A stretch of DNA of 43,882 bases from positions 1 to 43,882 of the forward strand of contig JARGNO010000025.1 of NCBI GenBank assembly GCA_029213165.1, given 5' to 3'. This document shows positions 32,402-41,621 of this stretch, piece after piece (the first letter of the stretch is position 1; each line of letters starts with the position of its first letter). Both the position numbers and the translations under genes were made by a program. This stretch comes from Minwuia sp. (lineage in GTDB: Bacteria > Pseudomonadota > Alphaproteobacteria > Minwuiales > Minwuiaceae). Below the pieces are notes generated by a model. It was not told the origin of the DNA, ran no database searches, and saw only the letters and a list, made by a program, of their open reading frames with translations.

Positions 32402-33649
32402 TTGAATTCCTATCTCGCCTTCATCGCCGCCAACCGGCGCTTCCTGTCGTTCGGCGTCACGGCGGCTTTCCTGTCCAGCTTTGGCCAGACGTTCTTCATT
32501 GCCCTGTTCGGTGGCGCCTGGCGCGCGGAATTCGATCTGAGCCATGGCGAATTCGGGACGCTCTATTCGCTCGGCACGCTCTGCGCCGGGCTGACGCTGA
32601 TCTGGCTGGGGCGGAAGATCGACCATGTGGACCTGACCCGCTACACGCTGATGGTTTCAGCCGGACTCGCGGCTGCCTGCCTGCTGACAGCGGTCGTGCC
32701 GTCAGCCATCCTGCTCTGCCTTGTCTTCTACCTGCTGCGCCTGACCGGACAGGGGCTGATGAGCCATGTCTCCATCATTGCCATGGCCCGCTATTTCGAC
32801 CGGGCACGGGGGAAGGCTGTCAGCCTGGCCGCACTGGGGCATCCGTTGGGGGAAGCGGTGTTCCCGCCCATGGCCGTCATCCTGCTGGGCCTGATCGGCT
32901 GGCGCTGGACCTGGGCCGGGTTCGGCATCGTGCTGCTGGTCGGCGTCGCGCCACTGATGATCTGGCTGCTGCGCGGCCAGGCAGAGCGGGAAACCGCGCG
33001 GCAGGCCGGGCTGACCGACGCCATCCGGACAGGCACACGCCCGGCCCGGTCACGCACCCTGTCCGAGGTCGTGCGCGACCCCGTCTTCTACCCGCAGGTC
33101 TTCGCCATGATGGCCCCGGCCTTCATCTCGACCGGGCTGTTCTTCCATCAGGTGCATCTGGCGGAAGTGAAGGGCTGGAGCCTGGAATGGCTGGCGAGCT
33201 GCTTCGTGGGCTTCGCCATCGCCCAGGCGCTCTCCAGCCTGATCGCGGGCAATCTGGTGGACCGAGTCGGCGGCATCCGCCTGCTGCCGTTCTACCTGCC
33301 AGCCCTGGGCCTGTCGGCGCTGAGCCTGATCGTCACCGATCACGCGCTGGGGGCGCTGATATACATGATGCTGGTCGGCACCACGGCAGGGGCCGGTTTC
33401 ACCCTGATGGGCGCGGTATTCGCAGAGATGCATGGCACCGGCAATCTGGGCGCGATACGCAGCCTGATCCAGGCAACGATGGTCATGGCCACCGCCGCCT
33501 CACCCATCTGTTTCGGACTGCTGCTGGATGCGGGGATCAGCTTCGACATGCTGGCAGCCGGATGTGTGGCCTATGTCGCGGTCGGTGTGGTGATCCTGAG
33601 CCTGCTGCAGCCCGCCCTGCGGGCCCGGCGGGACGCCCTCACCAGATAG
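32402..33649 (+). CDS. MFS transporter
   Basis: 415 aa, with twelve predicted helices, from a TTG at 32402. No ATG or GTG occurs before the first helix, and the stop of the SDR gene lies 20 nt upstream, so the TTG is the only start that keeps the whole first helix (SYLAFIAANRRFLSFGVTAAFLSSFG). No strong ribosome site is seen. RLTGQGLMSHVSIIAMARYFDRARGKAVSLAALGHPLGEA is the helix 4-5 region of the monocarboxylate/oxalate-like MFS groups (RxxGqG and RARG). The substrate is not known; an organic acid is plausible. Its 3' end overlaps the convergent ubiB gene by 11 nt. Confidence 0.85.
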   Translation: MNSYLAFIAANRRFLSFGVTAAFLSSFGQTFFIALFGGAWRAEFDLSHGEFGTLYSLGTLCAGLTLIWLGRKIDHVDLTRYTLMVSAGLAAACLLTAVVPSAILLCLVFYLLRLTGQGLMSHVSIIAMARYFDRARGKAVSLAALGHPLGEAVFPPMAVILLGLIGWRWTWAGFGIVLLVGVAPLMIWLLRGQAERETARQAGLTDAIRTGTRPARSRTLSEVVRDPVFYPQVFAMMAPAFISTGLFFHQVHLAEVKGWSLEWLASCFVGFAIAQALSSLIAGNLVDRVGGIRLLPFYLPALGLSALSLIVTDHALGALIYMMLVGTTAGAGFTLMGAVFAEMHGTGNLGAIRSLIQATMVMATAASPICFGLLLDAGISFDMLAAGCVAYVAVGVVILSLLQPALRARRDALTR

Positions 33650-35189
33650 CGTCCCCGAAGGTAAGTGCCACCAGAAGCCCGGCAATGATGCCCGCGACAC
33701 CGGCCAGCGCGGCCCAGCGGGCGTTGCCGCTGACCGCCTCCCCCACCGCTTCGCCTTCGATCTGCTCCAGACGGTCGAAGGCCTTCTCCGCGCGGGCCAG
33801 CAGGCGCGGCACCTTCTCCACGATGTCCAGCGTGTCGGTGATGAACCCGGCGATCCGCGCCTCCGGCCCCAGATTGTCCCGCGCCCAGCCCTCGATCACC
33901 GGCTGAGAGGCACTCCAGAAATTGATGTCCGGGTCGATGCCGCGCGACACCCCCTCCACCGTCACCATGGTCTTCTGCAGCAGCAGCAGCTCGGTACGGG
34001 TTTCCATGGCGAAGGTCTCGGTCACCCGGAACAGTTGTGCCATCAGCCGTCCGATGGAAATCTCGCTGACAGGCTTGCCCCGGATCGGCGCACCGATGGA
34101 ACGGCAGGCCTGGGCGAACAGATCGACGGAGGTCTCGGGCGGCACGTAACCGGCGGCGATATGCACCTCCGCCGCGCGGCGGTAATCCCCTGCGATGAAG
34201 GACCCGAGCATCTCCGCCATGAACAGCCGGGTGCGGTGGTCCAGCCGCCCCATGATGCCGTAATCGACAGCCACCACGGTGCCATCCGGATCAACAAACA
34301 GGTTCCCCTGGTGCATGTCGGCGTGAAAGAAGCCATGTGCCAGGCTCTGGCGCAGGAAGATGCGGATCACACGCTCTGCCAGCGCCGGACGGTCGATCCC
34401 GGCAGCGTCCAGCGCCGCATTGTCACCGATGGGCACGGACCCGATCCGTTCCATGGTCATGACACGGCCCGCGGTCCGTTCCCAGTCGATCTGCGGCGTG
34501 CGGAAGTCGGAATCCTGCTGGAAGACCTCCCCCATCTCGTCGGCGGCAGCGGCCTCCAGCCTCAGGTCCATCTCCAGCGCCACGGATTGCTGCAGGGTAC
34601 GCACGATGTCGACCGGGCGCAGCCGTTTCAGCTTCGGGTCCGCACGCTCCGCGATCCTGGCCAGCCAGAAGAACAGGTCCATGTCCTGCTGCAGCTTCTC
34701 CTCGATCCCCGGACGCAGCACCTTGACGGCGACCTCTGCCGGGCCGTCCGGGGTGGCGATGGTGGCGAAGTGGACCTGGGCGATGGAGGCGGCGGCGACC
34801 GGCTTGCGTTCGAAGTCCAGAAACAGTTCGGCAAGCGGGCGTTCAAGCTCGCTTTCGATGGTCTGGCGGGCTTCATCAAAGCTGAACTCGGGCAACCGGT
34901 CGCGCAGCCGCCCCAGATCGTCCGCAATGCCTTCACCCAGCAGATCGGCACGGACGGAGAGCGCCTGCCCCAGCTTGATGAAGGACGGCCCCAGATCTTC
35001 CAGCGCGGCGGCGAGCCTCTCCCCCGGCCGGCGGTTCCGGTTGCGCCGCGACCGCCCCGCGAACAGTCGCGCCAGCCGCCGCACGAACGGCGGCGCATCC
35101 AGCCGCTCCAGCGGGAACAACGCATCGTGCTTCTGCAGGGTCCGCGCGATGAAGACCAGCCGCGCGACATAGGTCAGGCGTCTGATCAT
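33639..35189 (-). CDS. ubiB: UbiB, ubiquinone biosynthesis ABC1-family protein
   Basis: 516 aa. The ABC1/ADCK signature is in place: LGPSFIKLGQALSVRADLL (KxGQ) near residues 70-88, AAASIAQVHFA (Ala-rich nucleotide loop), VAVKVLRPGIE (invariant Lys), DMHQGNLFVDPDG and VDYGIMG. Two C-terminal membrane segments (AALAGVAGIIAGLLVALTFG) anchor it. UbiB is an ATPase required for ubiquinone synthesis, acting on the membrane-associated biosynthetic complex. It follows ubiE by 3 nt, so ubiE-ubiB form an operon. No dfp/dut genes follow as they do in several relatives. Confidence 0.95.
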   Translation of the reverse strand: MIRRLTYVARLVFIARTLQKHDALFPLERLDAPPFVRRLARLFAGRSRRNRNRRPGERLAAALEDLGPSFIKLGQALSVRADLLGEGIADDLGRLRDRLPEFSFDEARQTIESELERPLAELFLDFERKPVAAASIAQVHFATIATPDGPAEVAVKVLRPGIEEKLQQDMDLFFWLARIAERADPKLKRLRPVDIVRTLQQSVALEMDLRLEAAAADEMGEVFQQDSDFRTPQIDWERTAGRVMTMERIGSVPIGDNAALDAAGIDRPALAERVIRIFLRQSLAHGFFHADMHQGNLFVDPDGTVVAVDYGIMGRLDHRTRLFMAEMLGSFIAGDYRRAAEVHIAAGYVPPETSVDLFAQACRSIGAPIRGKPVSEISIGRLMAQLFRVTETFAMETRTELLLLQKTMVTVEGVSRGIDPDINFWSASQPVIEGWARDNLGPEARIAGFITDTLDIVEKVPRLLARAEKAFDRLEQIEGEAVGEAVSGNARWAALAGVAGIIAGLLVALTFGDAIW

Positions 35190-35192
35190 CCG

Positions 35193-35960
35193 CTAGATTC
35201 GCCAGCCGCGATGGATGGCGGCGATTCCCCCCGTCAGGGCGTCGAAACCCACCCTGCGCAGGCCCGCATCCCTGATCATGTCGGCAAATGTCTCCGGCGC
35301 GGGGAAGCGGCGAATGCTCTCGGCCAGGTACTGGTAGGCATCAGGATCGTCGGCAATCATCCTGCCGATGCGCGGCATCGCCTGAAACGACCAGGCGTCA
35401 TAGACCGGCTTCAGCGCAGCGGCGGAAACGGTCGAGAATTCGAGGCAGAAGAAACGCCCGCCCGGCCGCAGCACGCGCCGGATCTCCCGCAGGGCCAGAT
35501 CGATACGGGTCACATTGCGGATACCGAAGGCGATGGTCACGGCATCGAACTGCGCATCCCCGAACGGCAGCGCCTCCGCGTCGCCCACGGTCCATTCAAT
35601 GCCCCGGAACAGGCCCTGGTCCAGCAGCCGGTCGCGCCCGACCTGCACCATGGAGGGGTTGATGTCGCACAGCGTCACATGGGCCGCGCCGTCCGCGCGG
35701 CGGTGGATCAGTCGCGCGATGTCGCCTGTGCCGCCTGCAAGGTCCAGCACGTTCTCCCCTGCCCGGGGGCGCAGACCGGTGACGAACCGGTTCTTCCAGA
35801 TGCGATGCACCCCCAGCGACAGGACGTCGTTCATGACGTCATAGCGCGCCGCGACGGAATGGAAGACCTGGCCCACCAACCCCGCCTTCTCCGCCTCCGG
35901 CACCTCCCGATAGCCGAAGGAGGCCATGGATTCGCCATCGCTGTTTCGTGTCTCGACCAT
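35193..35960 (-). CDS. ubiE: UbiE, demethylmenaquinone/ubiquinone C-methyltransferase
   Basis: 255 aa from the ATG at 35960; another ATG at 35972 is in frame and no ribosome site decides. VFHSVAARYDVMNDVLSLGVHRIWK and VLDLAGGTGDIARLI are the family signatures and SAM motif I; DAEALPFGDAQFDAVTIAFGIRNV is motif II/III, and YQYLAESIRRFP the conserved end. The enzyme C-methylates the quinone ring in ubiquinone (or menaquinone) synthesis using SAM. It is divergent from mutM, the starts being less than 50 bp apart, and precedes ubiB. Confidence 0.96.
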   Translation of the reverse strand: MVETRNSDGESMASFGYREVPEAEKAGLVGQVFHSVAARYDVMNDVLSLGVHRIWKNRFVTGLRPRAGENVLDLAGGTGDIARLIHRRADGAAHVTLCDINPSMVQVGRDRLLDQGLFRGIEWTVGDAEALPFGDAQFDAVTIAFGIRNVTRIDLALREIRRVLRPGGRFFCLEFSTVSAAALKPVYDAWSFQAMPRIGRMIADDPDAYQYLAESIRRFPAPETFADMIRDAGLRRVGFDALTGGIAAIHRGWRI

Positions 35961-36007
35961 GCGGCGCACCATAGCGGAGCCGCCGGGGCCACGCTACAGT
36001 GCCCCCC

Positions 36008-36838
36008 ATGCCGGAGCTTCCCGAAGTAGAGACCGTTCGTCGCGGGCTGGACCGTCGCCTTACAGGGCGGCGCCTGACCCATGTGGCCGTGAACCGGCCC
36101 GACCTGCGGTTCCCGCTGCCGCCTGACCTGGGTGCGCGCCTTTCCGGGCGGCGGGTGGAGGCCATGCGCCGTCGCGCCAAGTACCTGCTGTTCGATCTGG
36201 ACAGTGGCGAGACCCTGATCGGGCATCTCGGCATGTCGGGGCGAATGCACATCCACGACGCCCGTCCCAACAGCCAGCAGCCGCATGAACACATCGTCTT
36301 CGAAGTGGAGGACGGCACGGTGGTCATCTTCCAGGACCATCGCCGCTTCGGCTACTTCGACCTGTGTCCAACGGCGGAACTGGACGATCACCGCTTCTTT
36401 CGCGATCTGGGGCCGGAGCCGCTGGGTGACGGTTTCACGCCCGCCAGCCTGTCCGCCGCCATCGCGACCAAGCGCACGCCCATCAAGTCGGCCCTGCTGG
36501 ACCAGCGCGTGGTGGCCGGGCTGGGCAATATCTACGTCTGCGAGGCCCTTTTCCGCGCCGGAATCTCTCCCACCCGACTGGCCATGACCGTCCCGGGCCG
36601 TCGCGCCGCAAGACTGGTGCCGGAGATCAGGGATGTACTGACGGAGGCGATTGCCGCAGGCGGATCGACGCTGCGTGACTACGTTCAGGCCTCAGGCGAG
36701 CTTGGCTATTTCCAGCATGATTTCCGCGCCTACGGTCAGGAGGGGGAACCCTGCCGCAAGCCGAAGTGCCGCGGCACCATTGCCCGGATCGTGCAGTCGG
36801 GCCGCTCCACCTTCCACTGTCCGGCGTGCCAGCGATGA
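36008..36838 (+). CDS. mutM: MutM, formamidopyrimidine-DNA glycosylase
   Basis: 276 aa. The start must be the ATG at 36008, because the catalytic N-terminal proline follows Met in [13 protein letters not shown]; a GTG at 35999 would bury it. Glu3 is conserved, the lysine of the beta-turn is present in [15 protein letters not shown], and the helix-two-turn-helix is in [19 protein letters not shown]. The C-terminal zinc finger has CRKPKCRGT and FHCPACQR. It excises oxidised purines such as 8-oxoguanine and cuts the abasic site. The stop overlaps the next start (ATGA). Confidence 0.97.
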   Translation: MPELPEVETVRRGLDRRLTGRRLTHVAVNRPDLRFPLPPDLGARLSGRRVEAMRRRAKYLLFDLDSGETLIGHLGMSGRMHIHDARPNSQQPHEHIVFEVEDGTVVIFQDHRRFGYFDLCPTAELDDHRFFRDLGPEPLGDGFTPASLSAAIATKRTPIKSALLDQRVVAGLGNIYVCEALFRAGISPTRLAMTVPGRRAARLVPEIRDVLTEAIAAGGSTLRDYVQASGELGYFQHDFRAYGQEGEPCRKPKCRGTIARIVQSGRSTFHCPACQR

Positions 36839-37182
36839 AACAGGTTTCGGTGATCCTTCTCTGCCTGGCCCTGTTCGCGGGCAGCGCCCTTGCCGAACCA
36901 TGGCTGGACCAGCTCGACATTCCGCTGGCCGAGGGACTGGTGGAGGATGACGCGGCGAGCACGGTCTTCGAGACGGCCACGGGCCGCGTCGTGGTGGTGG
37001 AGGCGCGCGGCGATGTTGCGGCGGCGGCGGTGGAGCAGTACTACGTGCGGGTGCTGCCGGAGCTAGGCTGGCGCGCCATCGGCGCCAACCGGTTCCTGCG
37101 CGACGGCGAGGCGCTGAGCCTTGCCGTCACCAGGAGCGACGGCCAGACACTCGTGATTTTCCGGCTTTCGCCCGAGGGCTGA
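36835..37182 (+). CDS. Small secreted protein coupled to mutM
   Basis: 115 aa starting inside the mutM stop (ATGA overlap). [20 protein letters not shown] is a Sec signal, cleaved before EPWLDQ. The mature part has a [22 protein letters not shown] strand pair and an [17 protein letters not shown] helix, typical of short periplasmic proteins found next to mutM in relatives. No catalytic motif is recognised. A role in envelope or membrane stress is possible only by context. Confidence 0.8.
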   Translation: MKQVSVILLCLALFAGSALAEPWLDQLDIPLAEGLVEDDAASTVFETATGRVVVVEARGDVAAAAVEQYYVRVLPELGWRAIGANRFLRDGEALSLAVTRSDGQTLVIFRLSPEG

Positions 37183-37227
37183 GCCAGACCGAACAGTCAA
37201 CTGACACGACCAGGGGGAGACCTGAAA

Positions 37228-38004
37228 ATGAGCTATGGATGCATCCTGACCGACACGCGCGGTCCCGTCGGCCTGATCACGCTGAACCGGCCGGAGGCGC
37301 TGAATGCGCTGAACAAGCAGCTGATGGACGAACTGTCCCAGGCGCTGGATGGCTATGAGGCGGATGACGCCATCGGCTGCGTGGTCATCACCGGGTCCGT
37401 CAAGGCCTTCGCGGCGGGCGCGGACATCAAGGAGATGCAGCCCAAGTCCTACATGGATGCCTACAAGGAAGACTTCATCACCGCGAACTGGGAGCGCGTC
37501 ACCCGCTGCCGCAAGCCCGTTATCGCTGCCGTGAACGGCTACGCGCTGGGCGGTGGCTGCGAACTGGCGATGATGTGCGATTTCATCCTCGCCGGTGACG
37601 GTGCCAAGTTCGGCCAGCCGGAGATCAACCTGGGTGTCATTCCCGGCTCCGGCGGTACGCAGCGCCTGACCCGCTTCGTCGGCAAGTCGAAGGCCATGGA
37701 GATGGTGCTGACGGCCCGCATGATGGACGCTGAGGAGGCCGAGCGTTCCGGTCTGGTCAGCCGCATCGTCCCCTCCGACGATCTGGTGGACGAAGCCCTG
37801 AAGGTCGCCACGCGCATCGCCGAACTGTCGCGCCCGTCGGTCATGATGGCCAAGGAAGCGGTCAACAAGTCCTACGAGAGCATGATGCGCGAAGGCGTGA
37901 TGTTCGAACGCCGGCTGTTCCACTCCCTCTTCGCCACCGACGACCAGAGCGAAGGCATGGCCGCCTTCGCCGAGAAGCGGAAGCCCAAGTTCACGCACAA
38001 GTAG
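37228..38004 (+). CDS. Enoyl-CoA hydratase
   Basis: 258 aa, start with AGGGGGAG 7 nt upstream. [12 protein letters not shown] gives the first oxyanion site, [16 protein letters not shown] contains the first catalytic Glu, and [19 protein letters not shown] contains the second, so this is a standard hydratase. It adds water to trans-2-enoyl-CoA in beta-oxidation. In Sinorhizobium-type alphaproteobacteria the same gene follows mutM, in front of rpsT and dnaA. Here the next gene is a convergent GST. Confidence 0.95.
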   Translation: MSYGCILTDTRGPVGLITLNRPEALNALNKQLMDELSQALDGYEADDAIGCVVITGSVKAFAAGADIKEMQPKSYMDAYKEDFITANWERVTRCRKPVIAAVNGYALGGGCELAMMCDFILAGDGAKFGQPEINLGVIPGSGGTQRLTRFVGKSKAMEMVLTARMMDAEEAERSGLVSRIVPSDDLVDEALKVATRIAELSRPSVMMAKEAVNKSYESMMREGVMFERRLFHSLFATDDQSEGMAAFAEKRKPKFTHK

Positions 38005-38016
38005 GCTGCGGGGATC

Positions 38017-38041
38017 GGGTGCCGCCGGTCGCGCGGCACCC
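38017..38041. terminator. Hairpin between convergent hydratase and GST genes
   Basis: GGGTGCCGC and GCGGCACCC form a perfect 9-bp stem with a 7-nt loop, midway between the two stops. No T-run follows on either strand, so termination strength is uncertain. Confidence 0.45.
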
Positions 38042-38049
38042 CACCCGGA

Positions 38050-38712
38050 TCAGAGCGCGTCGATGTCGCTGATCGCCCAGGTCTCTGCGGTCGCGAGTTC
38101 GGACCATTCGCGCATCAGCGGGTGGTTCATCACCGCCGTGCAATAGGCTGTCGCCTGTGGGTCGAGCGGTGCGACATAGCTGACAAAACGGCTGACGACA
38201 GGTGCGAACATGGCATCCGCCGCGCACCAGTCACCGAACAGGAATGGCCCCCCGGTACTGCTGCACGTGCCGAATCGCGCACGGCAGTCGGCCCATATGG
38301 CGCTGATCCGGGCGATATCGGCGACGACGGCCGCGTCAGGTGCCAGGGCCGGTCCCTGGCGTTTCAGGTTCATCGGCCAGGCCCCGCGCAGGGCCTGAAA
38401 CCCGGCGTGCATCTCCGCCGATACCGACCGCGCCACCGCACGGGCCGCAGCATCGGCGGGCCAGAGTCCGGCGTCCGGTGCCTGTTCCGCACAGAATTCC
38501 GCGATCGCCAGGCTGTCCCAGACCGTCAGGTCACCCACCACCAGTGTCGGAACCTTGCCGGAAGGCGAATGCTGCCGGATCTGCGATCCCGTCTCCGGCG
38601 TGCGCAGGGGAATCACGATCTCCTCCACCGCCAGTCCTGCCTGTCGCACCAGCAGCCAGCCGCGCAGCGACCATGACGAATAGATCCGATTGCCAAGCAC
38701 CAGTGTGGCCAT
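38050..38712 (-). CDS. Glutathione S-transferase family protein
   Basis: 220 aa with AGGAGAG upstream of the ATG. The thioredoxin-like N-domain (LVLGNRIYSSWSLRGWLLVRQAGLAVEEI, then SGKVPTLVVGDLTVWDSLAIAEFCAE with the GSH-binding cis-Pro and the SNAIL/DSLAI motif) is followed by an all-helical C-domain. Ser in YSSWS is the likely catalytic residue. It conjugates or reduces small electrophiles with glutathione; the substrate is unknown. It is divergent from the ketoacyl synthase gene. Confidence 0.9.
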   Translation of the reverse strand: MATLVLGNRIYSSWSLRGWLLVRQAGLAVEEIVIPLRTPETGSQIRQHSPSGKVPTLVVGDLTVWDSLAIAEFCAEQAPDAGLWPADAAARAVARSVSAEMHAGFQALRGAWPMNLKRQGPALAPDAAVVADIARISAIWADCRARFGTCSSTGGPFLFGDWCAADAMFAPVVSRFVSYVAPLDPQATAYCTAVMNHPLMREWSELATAETWAISDIDAL

Positions 38713-38808
38713 CCCGAACTCTCCTGCACATGAGCCATGCGCGCCACCGTCTGTTGGTTCACGCGCGTCCGCTTGCGGTTTAGCATTGGCTCAAGGGGAG
38801 GACTACTC

Positions 38809-40083
38809 ATGGAAGCAATCGCGATCACCGGAGCCGGTGTCGTCTCATCGCTCGGCAGTAACGTGCCGAAGTTCCACAGCAACGTCATGTCCGGGGCGAC
38901 GGGTATCAGGGTAGCACCCTGGTACGACCCGGCGCGCGACCCGCGCAAGATCTTCTGGGGCGTGGTCACCGACTTCGACCCCAATGACTGGATGTCGCCG
39001 AAGGTCGCAGAAGGATCGGACATGTTCGCCCAGTTCGCCATCGCCGCCGCACGGCAGGCGATGCAGCAGGCCGGGCTGGATGGTGGTGACTTCGATGCGG
39101 AGCGGACCGGTGTCGTCCACGGCACCTCCGGCGGGGGCGTCCGTGCATTCCAGAAGGCGCAGTACATGCTGGACACCCAGGGGCCGGAGGCCGTGCCGCG
39201 CAAGACCCAGCTTCAGGTCTGGGCCAACATGGCGGCGGCGCAGGTGGCGCTGCACTACAGGCTGCACGGCCCCAACCTGACCGTGACCACCGCCTGCGCC
39301 AGTTCACTCGACGCCATCGGCACGGCGGCGAACCTGATCCGCGCCGGTGAGGCGGACGTGATCGTGGCTGGCGGAACGGAGGGCGGGCTGGCCCTGTCCG
39401 ACGGCACCCAGGACGGGGATTTCGTCCCCGCCATGTACTACGCCGGCGGCGCCTATGGCATGGAGGGGCCGATCGAGGACCCGAAGCGCGCCATGCTGCC
39501 CTTCGACGTCAATCGCTCCGGCATCGTGGTCGGCGAGGGCTCCGCGATGATCGTGCTGGAGCGCGAGAGCCATGCAAAGGCACGTGGTGCCAGGATACTT
39601 GGTTACCTGCGCGGATATGGCTCGCTGGCCGACAGCTATCATCCTTCCTCCCCCGATCCGAGCGGGGAGTGGGAGGCGCGGGCAATGCAGAAGGCGCTGA
39701 AGAGCGCAGGGCTGGGTGCGACCGATGTCGATGGCCTGTTCGCCCATGCAACGGCAACGCCGAAGGGCGACACGGCGGAGATCAATGCCATCAATCTGGT
39801 GCATGGCAAGGCGTCCGGCCGGAAATCACCCCTGCTGGTGACCGGACTGAAGGGCCATACCGGACATTCCGGTGCGTCGTCGGGTGGCATGGCCCTGATC
39901 GAGGGGCTGAAAGGCATGGCCGAAGGCCGCTTCGCCCATACCGCCAATACCACTGACCCGGACCCGGCCGCCGAATTCGAGATCGTCACGGGCAAGCCGA
40001 AGAACCAGGACTTCGACGTGGTGCAGGTCAATTCCTTCGGTTTCGGCGGGCAGAACGCCTCCATGATCGTGACACGGAGCTGA
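38809..40083 (+). CDS. Beta-ketoacyl synthase (FabF/KAS II-like), stand-alone
   Basis: 424 aa from the ATG at 38809 with AGGGGAGGA upstream; the open frame starts 72 bp earlier, without support. The triad is present: Cys163 in TTACASSLDA, His in FAHATATPKGDTAE and His in LKGHTGHSGASSG. It condenses acyl groups with malonyl thioester. No ACP, ketoreductase or malonyltransferase gene is near, so this is not the housekeeping fab cluster. The acyl-CoA ligase gene starts 5 nt after its stop, so the two probably make or extend a specific acyl chain. Confidence 0.9.
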   Translation: MEAIAITGAGVVSSLGSNVPKFHSNVMSGATGIRVAPWYDPARDPRKIFWGVVTDFDPNDWMSPKVAEGSDMFAQFAIAAARQAMQQAGLDGGDFDAERTGVVHGTSGGGVRAFQKAQYMLDTQGPEAVPRKTQLQVWANMAAAQVALHYRLHGPNLTVTTACASSLDAIGTAANLIRAGEADVIVAGGTEGGLALSDGTQDGDFVPAMYYAGGAYGMEGPIEDPKRAMLPFDVNRSGIVVGEGSAMIVLERESHAKARGARILGYLRGYGSLADSYHPSSPDPSGEWEARAMQKALKSAGLGATDVDGLFAHATATPKGDTAEINAINLVHGKASGRKSPLLVTGLKGHTGHSGASSGGMALIEGLKGMAEGRFAHTANTTDPDPAAEFEIVTGKPKNQDFDVVQVNSFGFGGQNASMIVTRS

Positions 40084-40088
40084 ATGCC

Positions 40089-41603
40089 ATGCGCCTGACG
40101 CTCGCCGAGACCATCCTGAACCGCTGCCTCAATCATCCCGACCGCATCGCCATCGACGTGCTGCAGGGCGGCCCGACCCTCAGCTATGGCCAGGTCAAGG
40201 ACCGCATCCTGGCACTGGCCGACGCCGTCGCCGGTGTCGCGCCGGGTCGCCACGGGCGCATGGTTGCCATCCTGCTGCCCAATGCGTCCGACCATGTACT
40301 GGCCTACATGGCCTGCCAGTGGGCGGAGGCCGGGGCAGTACCGGTGAACAGCCGCATGGCCCCGCCGGAGATGCAGTTCGTGATCGAGGATTCGGACGCG
40401 AAACTGATCCTCGCCGCCGAACCCTACATGGAGGCTGCGCGGAGCCTCGCCGCGGCAACCGGGGCCACCGTGGTCGATGCCGACAGCATCGGCACACCGG
40501 ACCGCTCCGGTCCGCTAGTGCTGGGTGAATCAGGGCGCGGCGCGGAACATGCGGTGGTCGGATATACCTCCGGCACCACGGGATTTCCGAAGGGTGCGCT
40601 CTATTCCAACGACCACTACCTGACATCCTGCATGCGCTGGGGCTGGGAGTTCGGCCTGACCGCCCGCGACACGATGCTGGTGCCGGGACCGCTGTTCCAC
40701 CTGTCCTATGCCGGGCTGTCGTTTGCCGCACTGGCCATCGGTGCCCGCATCCGCATCATGCAGACCTTCGAGGCCCCGCTGGCCTTGGAAGAGCTGGCGA
40801 AGCGCTCGACCTTCGCCTTCCTCGTCCCCTCCATGACCACGATGATCGCGGAGGAATGGCGACGGCAGGACTGCCCGCCGATCAATGCCTTCCGCTTCAT
40901 GATCTCCTCCGGCGCGCCGGGACCGCTCTCCCTGACGAAGCAGTGCCTGGAGATGTTCCCCAACGCGCAGATCGCGGAGGCCTACGGCTGGACGGAAGGC
41001 GGCTGGGTCACCTTCGAAGTGAAGGACCGGGAAACCCTGCTGGCCCATTCCGTCGGTTGGCCCACCTTCGGCAATGAGGTCGCGGTGTTCGATGAGGCAG
41101 GCAGGCCCTGTCCGGTGGGGGAGCCGGGAGAGGTCGGCGTCAAGGCGCTGACTCATTTCTCCGGCTATCTGGGCCGTGACGACGCGACGGAGGCGGCATG
41201 GCATCGCCCCGAAGGCCACACGAAGGGCTATGTCATGTCAGGCGACGTGGGGATCTGGCAGCCGGACGGGCGGCTCTGCATCGTTGACCGGAAGAAGGAC
41301 ATGATCATCTCCGGCGGGGAGAACATCTATACCGCCGAGGTCGAGCGCATCCTGCACGAACACCCGGATATCATCGAGGCGGCGGTGGTCGGCCTGCCTG
41401 ACGAGCGCTGGGGGGAACTGGTCACGGCCATGATCGTCAGCCGTGACCCGGACCTGCAACCGGATGCGGTGGAGACGTTCTGCCGTGAGCGGCTGGCCGG
41501 CTACAAGGTGCCGCGCCGGGTCATCGTGACCGCGGAACTGCCCCGCAACCCCATGGGCAAGGTGCAGAAGTTCAGGATCATCGAGGAATTGACCGGCACC
41601 TGA
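40089..41603 (+). CDS. AMP-forming acyl-CoA synthetase
   Basis: 504 aa. The adenylate-forming signature is complete: VGYTSGTTGFPKGALYS (P-loop-like), YGWTEGGWVTF, GDVGIWQPDGRLCIVDRKKDMIISGGENIYTAEVE (hinge region) and PRNPMGKVQK with the C-terminal catalytic Lys. It activates a carboxylic acid to an acyl-CoA via acyl-AMP. The start at 40089 follows a second ATG at 40084 in another frame. Substrate length cannot be told. Tight spacing to the ketoacyl synthase suggests a common product. Confidence 0.93.
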   Translation: MRLTLAETILNRCLNHPDRIAIDVLQGGPTLSYGQVKDRILALADAVAGVAPGRHGRMVAILLPNASDHVLAYMACQWAEAGAVPVNSRMAPPEMQFVIEDSDAKLILAAEPYMEAARSLAAATGATVVDADSIGTPDRSGPLVLGESGRGAEHAVVGYTSGTTGFPKGALYSNDHYLTSCMRWGWEFGLTARDTMLVPGPLFHLSYAGLSFAALAIGARIRIMQTFEAPLALEELAKRSTFAFLVPSMTTMIAEEWRRQDCPPINAFRFMISSGAPGPLSLTKQCLEMFPNAQIAEAYGWTEGGWVTFEVKDRETLLAHSVGWPTFGNEVAVFDEAGRPCPVGEPGEVGVKALTHFSGYLGRDDATEAAWHRPEGHTKGYVMSGDVGIWQPDGRLCIVDRKKDMIISGGENIYTAEVERILHEHPDIIEAAVVGLPDERWGELVTAMIVSRDPDLQPDAVETFCRERLAGYKVPRRVIVTAELPRNPMGKVQKFRIIEELTGT

Positions 41604-41621
41604 AGGGCGCAGCCTGACCCC

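Noticed and set aside
34035-36029. 664-aa open frame on the plus strand
   Set aside because: It is antisense to ubiB and ubiE, whose motifs are unmistakable; the translation is rich in His/Gln/Pro/Arg with no domain.
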